Shown: piece by piece, positions 31,445 through 41,499 of the stretch
Layout of the letters: every line of letters starts with the position of its first letter
How positions within the stretch are numbered: the stretch's first letter is position 1
Origin: Ixodes scapularis
Lineage: Eukaryota > Arthropoda > Arachnida > Ixodida > Ixodidae
DNA length: 64,000 bases
NCBI RefSeq assembly: GCF_016920785.2
Contig: NW_024609846.1
Coordinates: 90,600,888-90,664,887 of the forward strand
Reading direction: 5' to 3'
The notes under the pieces: model-generated
The model's input: the letters and a program-made list of their open reading frames with translations, nothing else
Told to the model about the DNA's origin: nothing
The model's database searches: none
Position numbers and translations under genes: made by a program

Positions 31445-32540
31445 CAGGGATGGGCAGTACTGTAAAACCCTTAATGTTCGCAAGCCCTCAATTTTCGCGA
31501 ATTTCACGAGTTGAAGAATTCGCGAAACTTAAGTTCGCGCGAAAATTACGGTCCCTAAGATTTTCAATGCAGGCGTCTGGAATTCGCGAAATTTAGTGGT
31601 CGCGATTATGTCATCTGTGACCGATTCGCGAAAAATAGGGACCGCGAAAATAAAGGGTTTTACAGTATTTCAAATACAAGTATTTGAAATACGTATTTCA
31701 AATACTTTGTGTATTTTTCATTTGTATTTAATTACTAATTGGGTAATATATTTCACGTGTGTATTCAAATACTAAAACGTGGGAATTTCAAGTACAATTA
31801 TAATTATATACAATTTTGTGGTCGAAAATACGTCCTTCAAATTTATTGTCACGGTCAAGAGCAGGAAGAAAACTACGTTCTGCACCGAATGCAGTGTCTC
31901 TCAATCAAGCACAAGCGTTTAGTGACTTTGTGATTACGGTGCTAGTCCAGGGCAAGAACAGTGACGAAATCGACGTTCACAGGCAGACTGCCTGTGACAA
32001 CTCGTAATGCTTTCCAGCCTGATTTCCATCCATATTTTTGCCTGGAACATTCTAAACGCGCTGGTCGTCAAGATTTTCGTAACTGGTGCGAGTTGCGACC
32101 ATAAAAAAATCTCTAGCTAGTGCTGCGCGTCTTGGTGTTATCGGTTCTTTGTTGGTCTATACCTAATGTAATCGACAAAAAAAAGCTGCTTGAAGCTCTG
32201 TACTTTTTTACCTATTATGTCCAAGCTGATTACATTTTTTTGTGATTATATTTCTATTACGTTACTAGAGCCTCGCACACTAACTCCCGAGTGTGCGATG
32301 CAAAATTAAAATGAGATGCCCAGAAACCCGTTGCAGGTGCCCTGAAGTCGCTAACGTAAATTTTGAGGAATGTATTTGGAAAAGTATTTGGAGGAGACCA
32401 AATACATTTGGTTGTATTGGTATCTTGTACTTAAATGCTTTTTTTGGAAATGTAATTAGATTTGTAATTAAATAAATTTTTGACGAATTATTTCGTATTT
32501 GTATTTCGATACATATTTGCATGTATTTTGCCCATTTCTG
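31445..32540. mobile_element. Non-autonomous hAT element (family 1, copy 2), 8-bp TSD GGTAGAAT
   Basis: The ends CAGGGATGGGCAGTA and TTTGCCCATTTCTG are flanked by GGTAGAAT at 31437-31444 and 32541-32548. The interior matches the element at 2404-3621 in reverse complement (shared GAATGCAGTGTCTCTCAATC and AAGCACAAGCGTTTAGTGAC). It is itself interrupted by the MITE at 31460-31665. Without the MITE it is about 890 bp, shorter than copy 1. Confidence 0.88.
31460..31665. mobile_element. 206-bp MITE with TA duplication (mariner-type) nested in the hAT element
   Basis: The ends CTGTAAAACCCTTAATGTTC and GAAAATAAAGGGTTTTACAG are inverted and flanked by TA (31458-31459 and 31666-31667). Removing it and one TA restores GGGCAGTATTTCAAATAC, exactly the sequence found at the end of the sister hAT copy (3600-3617, reverse complement). 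TTCGCGAA words recur inside. Confidence 0.92.
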
Positions 32541-33189
32541 GGTAGAATCAAATGAGGATGCTGCTTTACAACTGTACGTGGAACAGGAAAACTGCACTGT
32601 GCAGAAGTGCGGTTTATTCGTTAAAATGAGGGACGGATTTCTATCAGCATTCCCTGATTGACTACTTGGAACACCTCGTTGACGTAAAGTGTCCCCGTTC
32701 CAAAAGATTCTTGAAGCACACTCTAAAAAAAAAGGGTGCAGTGGGTACACCCACAGGGGGTGTAAGTGCTGCCACATATACTACACCCATAAAGGTGTAC
32801 AGGTACACCTCAAAACGAGGTGCATATGTACACCCTCTTTAGGGGTGCATATGTGCACCCTTCTATACACCTTCAGCATTCGGGGGTGCACAGATACACC
32901 CCATACTGGGGTTTGTCAATACTCCTTTCTTACACCCTCACTGTCGTTTCGGTGTGCAGGTACACCCCAATTTAAGGTGTACAAGTATTCCCTTCTCTAC
33001 ACCCACCAAGAGGGTTTGCTATTACACCGTTGTTTACACCCACCCCGCCCATAGGGAACAGAGATACACCCGCCAACGGGGTTTACTATTACACCGTTTT
33101 TTACACCCACCCCGCTCATATGGAACATATATACACCTCATTCAATGATGTACCATTACACCTCTTTGTGCACCCACCTCAAGGAAACC

Positions 33190-34177
33190 TGTAAAAAAAT
33201 GTACGCGCCCAGGTGGTTGCAAAAAGGCAGGTAAACAGACACAACGGATTGTTTTCAAATCTCCTATAAGTTTATTCGACAGCCTATTGCGTAAACAAGT
33301 ACAAACGTGCAAGCAATCTGTGATATGTGAAGATGTGCAACGAAGCTGTTGCACAACTGAGGAGATTACTGAGCGAACACGAACCGGGGTGATTCTATGG
33401 TAGTGTCTATTCTCTCAGCAGCCGGCAGAATTATTTACCCGAAATCGTGCCGGCAGTCGTCACTCATTGGCGATATAATAACTTCATCGAACGACGTTTC
33501 ATCGACAGATCAGGTTAGGTTTCCTCTATAAGCATCTCTTCTCTCTTTTTTTTTTTGTAATGAGCCGCCCCAGACTATATGCGCGAGGTGATATATACGG
33601 GTATCGCAGGTAGGCTAAATTTTTTTTTAATGAGCCGCCGCATACTGTCGCCACGAAGCGACGTGAACGGGTGGGCTGGGTCGGTGAGCACGCGCCTCAG
33701 ACACATGTCCCTACAGCCCCTACAGCGTGTATTTCGCGTAACCAGTGACGGTGAAACGTTAGTGTCGACGAAACATGTCTAGAAAACCTGTATCAACGAA
33801 AAGGTGTCCATGAAACACGTGTTCACAAAACGCCGGGAGAATAAGAAAGTCACCTGCAGTTATCACATGATTGTAGACAGCTAATGGCAGGCGACTGCCG
33901 ATAGAATTTCGGGGAAATTATTCTCCCGGCTACTAGGAAATAGACACTGCCTAATTTTAGACGTAATCCGGAACGGAACGGTCAATTGCTGCAAAGGAGT
34001 AGGTTGCAGCGCACTTACGATGAAAATACCGGACTTGATATATGTAATCCGAGATAGATGTTGACACGGGCACTGCAGAACCACGCAAACACAAACACAG
34101 AAAGAAAGGGGTCTATGAAGATTCAACACGATGTGGCAAAAGAAGTAATTTGCCAAACCGAACACTAAACGCATCAC
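33190..34177. other. Interior of the CACTC element, no recognised gene
   Basis: It contains two tandem AATGAGCCGCC blocks (about 33556 and 33630) with a relative at 6388-6410. No transposase domain recognised on either strand. Confidence 0.4.
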
Positions 34178-34292
34178 ATGAATTCCTTGGGCTTTTTTGA
34201 AGAAATCGCTTGTTGCCGATGCACGTTAGACTTTTCAAACACTGGAAGCCTTGGTACACTCGAGTACGTTGTCATGGACGAAATCTCTGGCA
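34178..34292 (+). pseudogene. CACTC-element ORF, N-terminal part (split by LINE-A)
   Basis: The ATG at 34178 opens a frame MNSLGFFEEIACCRCTLDFS that runs up to the target duplication GAAATCTCTGGCA (34280-34292). LINE-A then interrupts. Excising LINE-A and one duplication copy joins base 34292 to 40351 inside a Ser codon. The frame then stays open to a TAG at 40671-40673, giving 145 residues in all. The open join across a precisely defined insertion is strong evidence that this was a coding frame at the time. I do not recognise the protein. It has a CCRC Cys cluster near the N-terminus and a basic C-terminal half, so DNA or RNA binding is possible. Confidence 0.65.
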
Positions 34293-34449
34293 TTGATTTG
34301 ATTTTGGGTTTTAATGGCGCAGCGGCTGCTAAGGCCATAGTGCGCCAGAACAATGGTAGAAGAAAAAACTGCGGTGCTATTTAAAGGTGACGCATAATAT
34401 GAGAGTTTAAAATCTTTCATAAAATGTGAACAATACAAAGAAAATCCAC

Positions 34450-36441
34450 TTAGATGTGCTGTAATAGGCCAATGCTGTTTAGGAAGTTAAAAACTTGGTT
34501 ATGAGGAACAAGAGGCTCCTCTCCCAGCAAAAGGGCTGGGTGGAATGGGATCTGTTCTCTAAAAAACCGTGAAAAGTAGGTGCGACGCTCTTCATGATAT
34601 TTCGGACATTGAATGAGAATGTGCAAGACGGAGAGTGTTTCACCACATTCTTCACACATTGGAGCATCCTCTGCTCGCAGAAGGAAGCCATGTGTGAGTT
34701 GAGTGTGACCAATTCTCAGGCGACAGAGAACAACGTCATAAAAACGCTCGTTATGTCGGCAACTGGCCCACTCGGAAAGAACAGGTTTCACGCAATGGAG
34801 TTTATTATGGACTTCAGTGTCCCATTCCTCCTGCCATTTCTTTTTAATCAACTTTTTCAATGAGGACCTGTAATCCTGGTATGGGATGGAGGTAACCTCT
34901 GTGTCCATGTTCTGACATGTTCTAGCAGCCTTATCGGCCTCCTCATTTCCGCCTATACCGACGTGGCTAGGGACCCAACAGAAATTAATGGTGATGTTGG
35001 AGTTTCTGGCAGCTACAATCTTGTTACGTATTTGCAGAATAAAAGCATCTTTTGATCGATCTAGGGATGCAAGTGCACGGAGTGCACTGAGAGAATCTGA
35101 GAAAATTACGGCGGCCTTGATATTCCTTTTGATGATAGTATCCACAGCTACCAGTAGGGCATATAACTCTGCAGAAAAGATGGTGGCTTGGTTGCTGAGC
35201 CGCGTTACAATATTGCATGACGGCCCGACTACAGCAGATCCAACACTGCTGCTCCCCTTCGTTCCATCCGTGTAGAACTGTACAAAGTTTTTGTAGTTTT
35301 CGGAGATTTGTAAGAACTCTTGCCTGAGATCTTCTGCTGGTACATTCTTCTTGTCATACTTGGAAAGAGAAAAATTAATCGGAATAGATGTGATGTTCCA
35401 GGGTGCAACTGGGCTGGGCAACGCTGCTACCGGACTCGATAAGTCTATTGCAAAATTCTTGGCCTCAGATTTAAGGCGCAGAGGAAAGGGAGGTACAACA
35501 GAGGGTTTGTTCTGGTACGTTCTTTCATACCGCGTGTCCAAAAACACTTCGAGTGCAGGATGTCGAGGCATGGAGCGAACTCTTAAGTGATATTGAAGGC
35601 CCAAGAACAGACGTCTTTTTCCAAGAGAGCATTCATTAGATTCAGCGTAGAGACTGGGGACTGGAGAGGTCCGGAAAGCCCCCATTGCAAGTCGTAGTCC
35701 CAGGTGGTGGACAGGATCCAAGACCTGAAGAAGAGACGGCCGCGCCGAGCCGTACACCATGCAACCATAATCTAATTTCGATCGAACAAGGCACTGATAC
35801 AAACGCAGCAGGCACCTTCTGTCACTACCCCAGGACTTGTGAGAAAGAACTTTTAAAATATTCAATGCTAGCAGGCATTTCTTTTTTAGTTGCAAGATGT
35901 GACTACGGAAGCTAAGTTTCTTATCAAAAATAACCCCTAAAAATTTATGCTCAGGACGTACGTTTAAGGTCTGACCTCCCAAAGTTAGAGTGGGTTCTAT
36001 AATGATACCCCTTCGAAGAGAAAACAGAACACAGACTGTTTTCTCTGCTGAGAAACGGAAACCATTCTCATCTGCCCAACGTGTCACTCCATTAATACCT
36101 AGTTGAACTTGGCGTTCACAAATAGCTGAATTACACGAAGAGCAGGAAATTTGCACATCATCAACATAAAGTGCGTACGAGAGAGATCGGGGAAGAACCT
36201 GTCTAAGAGAGTTCATTTTGATCAGAAACAGAATAACACTCAGCACTGACCCTTGGGGAACACCATTCTCTTGGACAAACGTTTCAGAAAGTGTCGTGCC
36301 CAACCTCACTTGGAACGAGCGCTCATCGAGGAAGCTTTTGATAAGAGCTAGCATTTTCCCACGAATTCCAGCTGAAACTAAATCACTTAAAATTCCGTAC
36401 CGCCATGTGGTATCATATGCCTTCTCAATATCGAAAAACAC
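34450..36441 (-). pseudogene. LINE-A ORF2, part 3: RT palm/thumb, RNase H, zinc motif
   Basis: 663 codons. FDIEKAYDTTW (RT motif A) is at residues 3-13, GVPQGSVLSVILF at about 60, and the catalytic YVDDVQIS at about 92. Thumb sequence with HKFLGVIFDKKL follows. The RNase H domain has all four acidic positions: FYTDGTKG, IFSAELYALL, IFSDSLSALR and GNEEADKAAR. The C-terminus holds CEECGETLSVLHILIQCPKY (C-C-H-C). The listed start is only the first Met after a frameshift. The true reading continues upstream in another frame through the A-run at 36483-36489, where one extra base is present. Function: target-primed reverse transcription and removal of RNA from the hybrid. Confidence 0.9.
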
Positions 36442-36460
36442 CGATAAACAATGTTGTCTG

Positions 36461-37156
36461 TTAACAAAGGCATCCCTGACTGTTTTTTTCTAGGCGAACA
36501 AGGTGATCAACAGTTGATCGCCCTGTCCGATACCCACATTGAAATTTGTCGAAGAAGTTTTCCTGTTCTAAAAAATACACCAATCTGGAGGTCACCATTC
36601 GTTCAAACGTTTTTCCCAGAGAACTGGTTAGTGCGATTGGTCTGTAGCTGAAGGGTAATGATGGATCCTTTCCAGACTTTAGCAAAGGAATCACAATTGC
36701 CCTTTTCCAGAGAATGGGATAAGCTCCACTGCTCCATATAGAGTTAAAAAACAACAGGATGGTATCTAATGTTGCAGGATGTAAATGCTGAAGCATACTG
36801 TAATGAATAAGGTCTGGCCCTGGGGACGAGTTCCTTCCCTTGTCAAGGGCAATCATTAGTTCCACAAAGGTAAATGGTTGATTATAAGCCTCGTTAGAAC
36901 CACCGGTACATTTTATTGGTACTTTCTCTTTGGCAGCCTTGTATTTTAGAAATGTGTCTGAATAATGCTCAGATCCCGAGACAGACATGAAGTGTTCCCC
37001 AAGAATATTTGCCTGCTGTTCTAGTGTGGGAACACGACTACCATCCAGTGTAAAGAGAGGGATAGTAAATGCACGGTAATCCCCTCTAATTCTATGGACC
37101 CTGTCCCATACGACTTTTACACCTGTGGAACTGTTGACTGAGGAAGTGTACGACAT
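36461..37156 (-). pseudogene. LINE-A ORF2, part 2: RT N-terminal (fingers)
   Basis: The frame holds PGPDLIHYSMLQHL (motif 0/1), YPILWKRAIVIPLLKSGKDP and SYRPIALTSSLGKTFERMV (motif 2), and FDKFQCGYRTGRSTVDHLVR. It is in the same frame as the endonuclease part upstream, separated by a TAA at 37174-37172 beside a run of ten A. It ends in a premature stop caused by the frameshift at 36483-36489. Both lesions are next to homopolymers, so a base-calling error cannot be excluded. Confidence 0.88.
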
Positions 37157-37171
37157 CCAGGTGTTTTTTTT

Positions 37172-38173
37172 TTATTGGCGCCTTACACAGCGGGCCTTAG
37201 CACGTAGCTTTTTAAAATTAATGACATTTTCAACTGTTGGGTAACGGCGCACTATTGTCCATGCACAGTTTTGCCGCTTACGAGCTAGGCTACACTCCTC
37301 ATTCCACCAAGGCTTTGGTTTTGATGGTAAGCGTCCTGTCGTTTTTGGAATAGAGCGCTGTGCTGCTTGGACAATTACATTAGTCAGGACTTCACAGGCT
37401 TCATTGACATCTAAGCTAACTAATGTATCTGGATGCAACTCTGACTCCTTTTTAAAAGTGGCCCAGTCAGCCTTTTCTAACTTCCAACGTGGAGTTCGAG
37501 TTTGTAATGGCTTAAAAGAGACTGTGCTTTTTAAAACAATAAGAAAGTGATCGCTACCACAGGGATTCTGATCTACACTCCATGAGAAGTCAGGCAGCAA
37601 CGAGGCACTACCAATGGAGAGGTCGATGGAGGTCGATGATAAGGATGAGGTGCTAAGATAAGTTGACGTACCAGTATTAAAAAGACAAAGGCTTCGAGAA
37701 GTTAAAACTGATTCGATTATTTTCCCACGAACATCAGTTCGATTCCCACCCCAAAGGGTATTGTGGGCGTTAAAATCCCCCATCAAAAGAAAGGGCTTTG
37801 GAAGTTGATCTAAAAGAGAGTGAAGTTCTGCACTGGTTATAGCTTGTGAGGGTGATAAATATAGTGAACAAACAGAAATGGCTTTATGTACTAGAACACG
37901 CACTGCCACTGCTTCTAAAGGAGTGTGTAAGGGTATGGCCGTACAAGCAGCCAGCCTTGGAACCACTATCGCTACTCCTCCAGATGAAATGGTAGCATTT
38001 GGGCGGTCCTTCCGGAAGACAGTAAAATTTCGGAGGAAGTTGGTATGTGTGGCATTTAAATGTGTTTCCTGTAAACACAGGGCTGCAGGTTTGTGCTCCT
38101 GCAGAAGATAGTCAACGTCGTCAAGATTAGTAAGCAATCCCCTGCAATTCCATTGAAGAAATGTTGCAGTCAT
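37172..38173 (-). pseudogene. LINE-A ORF2, part 1: AP-type endonuclease
   Basis: 333 codons from ATG at 38173. APE-family motifs are in order: FLQWNCRGL (residues 5-13), LCLQETHLN (about 33), FLLMGDFNAHNTLWGG (about 128), SIDLSIGSASLL and the C-terminal GSDHFLIVL (His catalytic). The ATG lies 14 bp downstream of the ORF1 stop. A reinitiation or IRES-like mode is usual in such LINEs (inference). The frame is closed by a TAA next to an A-run, beyond which RT continues in the same frame. Confidence 0.9.
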
Positions 38174-38186
38174 GTGTTAGAGATTG

Positions 38187-39647
38187 TTACTTTGGAGGTA
38201 TTATTTGTTTTTTACTTTTATGGCGGGCCTTGGGAGCCTGCCACTCCATGTCTTCTGTGTCAGACGCATGAGAGGAGGCCTGGGTATTCTCATCCATAGA
38301 TTCCGACTCCTGTGGTGAGACCTTTCCGGAAGGTGTGGAAAGACTCTGGCCACGAGGTGCCAGGCGTCGGCCTCGACCACCTCCAGCCAAAGAGGCGGTG
38401 GAGGTGCCAGGCAGGGAAGTGCCGGAGACTTCCTCTTCCTGTCCTTTGGGTGTTGGAGTGGCACAGGAACCATGCCGCTCCTTGGATGTGGATTTCCTCT
38501 CCTGAGGGCGTGGGCCCCTCTCCCTTGAAGGGGATCGCGGGCTACAGCCAGGCTTGGCCGTTGCTGACCCATCCTGTGAGGGGGATGCCGTCTGTGCCCC
38601 CACGCCACTAACTGGGACAGACTGCTGCCCCGTGAGAGCGGGAGGGGTGGTGGTCTGGCTGGAGGAGGCAGTAGAACCCCCAGCCGTTACTGCACGCCCG
38701 GGCAGCTGAATTTTCAGCTTGGGCGTGGGGGACTGCTGTGGCTTCCGGTAGTCCAAAAAGGACGTTTGGGTAGCCACTGCAACCTTCAGTGGTGCATGTC
38801 CCCGCTGCACCACCTGCGCATAGCCGCCCTTCCGCAAGAAAGCGAAACGGCGACGTGCCTCTTGGTATGTTAAGTTTTCTTTTACTTTTAGTGTCAGAAC
38901 TTCTTTTTCATCTTTCCATACCCTACATGATCTGGAGTACGCTGGGTGGGCCTCATTGCAGTTTGCACACTGTGCACTGTTTGTGCAAGAATCCGTCTTG
39001 TGGTCGGTTTTGCTGCATTTTGCACATGTGGCTTTCCCACGGCAATTCTGGGAACCATGTCCATATTTCTGACACTGAAAACATCTCCGGGGGTTAGGGA
39101 TATATGGTCGAACCTTACAGTGGAGGTATCCAGCCTTGACGGCTTCAGGAAGTTTGGTGGCTTCAAAGGTTAGAACTATGTGCTTTGTTCTTAATTCCTG
39201 CCCGTCTCGTCGCATGCAGATACGCCTTGCGGCCACGACCCCTTGGTCAGAAAGACCTTCAGCAATTTCGTCGTCAGTTGACTCTAAAAGGTCATCCTCA
39301 GAGATAACTCCCTGAATCGTATTCAGTGTGCGATGTGGCGTGACTGACACCTTATGGTCAGATACCGCACTCAGTGCAAGGAGGGCCGCACTCTGTTCGC
39401 TGGTCTCAATTTCCACCAGAAGGTCGCCAGTAGACATTTTTTTGGCTTTGAAGCTTTTGCCCACAACACTTTCGAGTACTTTCGCAACGAGGAAGGGCGA
39501 TAATTTTGATAACTGCTTTTCACCTTCGGAATGAATCACCAAAAACTTTGGGTACTTGGATTGGTTACCTGGAGTCTTGTCTGAGATTAAAACTTCGGTG
39601 CGGACTCTTTTGGGAGGCCGATCAAGTTGGTTTTGCTTGGAACCCAT
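38187..39647 (-). CDS. LINE-A ORF1 (gag-like nucleic-acid-binding protein)
   Basis: 486 codons, intact. The N-terminal ~170 residues have the layout of a divergent RRM-like fold. Three CCHC zinc knuckles lie at about residues 190-250: CFQCQKYGHGSQNC, CAKCSKTDHKTDSC and CANCNEAHPAYSRSC. The C-terminal third is Ser/Pro/Thr-rich and low in complexity, with basic clusters at the end (HKSKKQ). The known role of such proteins is binding element RNA into a particle with ORF2. The ATG is at 39647 in a good context and precedes a 5' UTR of about 690 bp. No lesions seen. Confidence 0.92.
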   Translation of the reverse strand: MGSKQNQLDRPPKRVRTEVLISDKTPGNQSKYPKFLVIHSEGEKQLSKLSPFLVAKVLESVVGKSFKAKKMSTGDLLVEIETSEQSAALLALSAVSDHKVSVTPHRTLNTIQGVISEDDLLESTDDEIAEGLSDQGVVAARRICMRRDGQELRTKHIVLTFEATKLPEAVKAGYLHCKVRPYIPNPRRCFQCQKYGHGSQNCRGKATCAKCSKTDHKTDSCTNSAQCANCNEAHPAYSRSCRVWKDEKEVLTLKVKENLTYQEARRRFAFLRKGGYAQVVQRGHAPLKVAVATQTSFLDYRKPQQSPTPKLKIQLPGRAVTAGGSTASSSQTTTPPALTGQQSVPVSGVGAQTASPSQDGSATAKPGCSPRSPSRERGPRPQERKSTSKERHGSCATPTPKGQEEEVSGTSLPGTSTASLAGGGRGRRLAPRGQSLSTPSGKVSPQESESMDENTQASSHASDTEDMEWQAPKARHKSKKQIIPPK

Positions 39648-40109
39648 AAAGATGGGGAGGTTTTCAGAAACCGTGGCGCACCACCCACCACCGAGCCCAA
39701 CAAGGGGGTAGGTAGCACCCCATAGTAAGTATAGCTTGGCTGGGTATGCTACTCTAGCAGTGCTACCCAGTATCTATAACCAAGTGTGGTTCAAGAAAGT
39801 TATCTGTCGCCACCCAAGGTTAGCCCTTGCCGCCTAAGAAGGTGAAAAAGGAAGGAAGAGAGTGTAGAGGGAAAGAAAGAAAAAGGAGGTGGAAGGAGAA
39901 GTGAAAGGAGGGAGAACAGGGTAGAAGAGGCGACTGACTGAATCATCCTGGTCGGGCCAAGCCAGGACACCCGTCTACGAGAAGCAGGGGCCGAAGCGGT
40001 GTATTGCCTTGCCCGGGGGGCCCTGAAGGGTCCAAACATACCCCGGGCTTAGCTCAACCACCAGGGTCCCCTTTTCCCCGGACACAGGTACGCCACGCAC
40101 AGCCAGACG

Positions 40110-40337
40110 TGGGTGGGCGAACCCACATGGCTCGGGGTTCGTAGTGACGCCACTCACCAAGCACCTACAAAAGTAGGTGCCCCCTGCGTGCGGGTATGGT
40201 GGCCCACGTGGCTGGGGTCCGTGGTGACGCTACTCACCAAGCACCTAGCACCTAAGGTGCAGGCGCCCCCTGCGGGGCTCGGGGTCCGTGGAGACGCCAC
40301 TCTCCAAACACCTGCTTTCACAGGTGCCCCCTGCGGG
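40110..40337 (-). promoter_or_regulatory. Tandem 5' UTR monomers of LINE-A (putative internal promoter)
   Basis: Three diverged copies of a 65-85 bp unit follow each other in minus-strand sense from the very first base of LINE-A. Each contains GCAGGGGGC(A/G)CCT, a small hairpin (AGGTGC...GCACCT), (T/A)GGTGAGT-GCGTC and ACGGACCCC(G)AGCC. Tandem promoter monomers at the 5' end are known from mouse L1. Promoter activity here is inference. Confidence 0.6.
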
Positions 40338-40350
40338 GAAATCTCTGGCA

Positions 40351-40673
40351 GCCCCGCTGGTCGCAGCACAGCACACAAGAAACTAGGCCGGGAATCAGAC
40401 ATTCTCGGATCGGAAAGAGCTACTACGTCACCCGTGAGACCTTTGCCACATAATCACGCTCCTGCCATTACCCGTGCCCAAACAGCGGACTCAAGGGATA
40501 AAAAAAGCTTCCGGTTCATTGGTTCGACGACTGCGGAGCCCCTTCCACGCTTTCAGCTTAGGGAGAGAAAGAAAAGAGAGGAGTATACGCAAATAGCAGC
40601 TCCTTCAAGGCCAAAAGTGGCTGCCCTCGCGAAGGCTTATCTTCAGGGTTATCCCAACAATGAACACAGCTAG
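40351..40673 (+). pseudogene. CACTC-element ORF, C-terminal part (split by LINE-A)
   Basis: This is the continuation of the frame from 34178-34292 after excision of LINE-A. It begins with bases GC completing a Ser codon, then PAGRSTAHKKLGRESDILGS, a Pro/Thr-rich middle and a basic stretch LRERKKREEY. It ends GYPNNEHS before TAG at 40671. An apparently longer frame starting at 40113 runs through LINE-A 5' UTR and is an artefact of the insertion. Function unknown. Confidence 0.65.
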
Positions 40674-41009
40674 AGGCTTAGTCCCCTATATCCTCTTGAA
40701 AGTTCGACCCAAAGTTAATAGTGCAGTGGATGCTACCCGTGGCCTTGGCCTTCAGGCAGGTGCCGTGTTCTGCCTTATCTCTAGCTTAGGGACTGTAGTC
40801 ACGTGATCCTACCCGGAGACCCGATTGGCCTAAAACAAGCATAGCGTCTACTCTACTGTCAATACCGAGTGAACAAAACAGTTCCATACTTCCTAAGAAA
40901 CTGCCCAGCCCAAAAGTGACCCCCAAGAGGGCATCCAAGCACACGCTGGTCGGGGCGCGTGGCTAGCGTGGCGGTTCACTGATACACCTAGAGGTTTTTA
41001 AGGGAGAGG
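40674..41009. other. 3' interior of the CACTC element, no gene
   Basis: Nothing recognised between the split ORF and the right subterminal repeats. Confidence 0.35.
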
Positions 41010-41125
41010 AGGATGCTCATTGTCGGTGCACAAATACACTGGCTGGGCAACGGAGGGTGCATCTTTCAGGAAAGGGGTGCATGTGCTGCTGATACACCCG
41101 ACTACACCCGTTTTTTCTTAGAGTG

Positions 41126-41470
41126 CATACTTAAACCGCAAAGGAGTATGAGGCGAAAAATAAGAAAAAGGAGCCTGGTGTGAAAGGTCCAAATCACCCC
41201 CATAGCTTCTACTATCGCAAACAAGGGCAGTTACACAATACGCAAATAGAGTTTTGTGATTTAGTTATATTTACGCTCAAGGGCATTGATATCCAACGTA
41301 TTCAGAGAGATGACACTTTCTGGTCAACAAACATAAAGCCTTTTCTACTCAAGTTTTACATGGACGGCCCGACTTCCGCTGAAATTCCTTACGTAGACGA
41401 GTTGTCCGACCGAATAAACTGCAATTACTTCCGATCTGGGAATCTCTCGATCTTAGTTCGTAAGCCATAG
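41126..41470 (+). pseudogene. YqaJ/lambda-exonuclease-like recombinase pseudogene, right part
   Basis: After the CACTC element the reading resumes with YLNRKG, then (one frameshift) EYEAKNKKKEPG, NHPHSFYYRKQGQLHNTQIE, FCDLVIFTLKGIDIQRIQRD and DTFW. The order HxxYYxxxQGQ ... CDxVxxT..GI.I.RI..D..FW is that of the YqaJ nuclease core after its catalytic Lys. The Gln pair of the QxxxQ motif is present (one position is Lys). A TAG ends the frame at 41470. Together with 31395-32718 it forms one broken gene split by two transposons. Confidence 0.72.
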
Positions 41471-41499
41471 TATCATGAAATCGAGAGGTGTGGCTCTTC

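Larger units (their letters stand above)
31395..32718 (+). pseudogene. YqaJ/lambda-exonuclease-like recombinase pseudogene, left part (split by an hAT element)
   Basis: The ORF-like sequence 31395-31444 ends PQPNMVE. After removing the hAT element 31445-32540 and one copy of its duplication GGTAGAAT, the reading continues in frame as SNEDAALQLYVEQENCTVQK, then CGLFVKMRDGFLSAF. A frameshift follows near 32660, and then LVDVKCPRSKRFLK. YqaJ-type nucleases show NExxAxxxY, a CGLFV strand, SPDGL and the catalytic (E/D)VKCP Lys motif in this order. The sequence is then cut at 32718 by the CACTC element. The right part of the same pseudogene is at 41126-41470. In arthropod genomes such domains occur in multicopy, element-borne genes. 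Confidence 0.72.
34293..40337 (-). mobile_element. LINE-A: full-length I-group non-LTR retrotransposon, 13-bp TSD
   Basis: Flanked by GAAATCTCTGGCA at 34280-34292 and 40338-40350. In minus-strand order it has tandem 5' UTR monomers (40337-40110), ORF1/gag (39647-38187), ORF2 (38173-34450) and a 3' UTR ending in a AAAATCAAATCAA tail (about 34305-34293). At 6045 bp it appears complete. Only two lesions are visible, both in A-runs of ORF2 (37172 and 36483-36489). RNase H in ORF2 and a non-poly(A) repeat tail point to the I superfamily (I/Nimb-like). A young or recently active family is likely. Confidence 0.9.
32719..41125. mobile_element. CACTC...GAGTG DNA transposon, split by LINE-A
   Basis: The left end CACTCTAAAAAAAAAGGGTG and the right end CACCCGTTTTTTCTTAGAGTG (last part TTAGAGTG) are inverted. 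The left 460 bp (32719-33180) and right 110 bp (41010-41110) carry many GGTGTAC/TACACC subterminal repeats. The flanks suggest a 2-3 bp duplication (CA or GCA). Removing LINE-A and one 13-bp duplication leaves about 2.35 kb. Termini and short duplication suggest an EnSpm/CACTA-like element (inference). It carries a split ORF (34178-34292 and 40351-40673) and landed inside the YqaJ-like pseudogene. Confidence 0.7.

Noticed and set aside
40113..40350. Upstream part of a 186-codon plus frame
   Set aside because: It lies in LINE-A 5' UTR monomers on the opposite strand. The real frame comes from 34178-34292 across the insertion.
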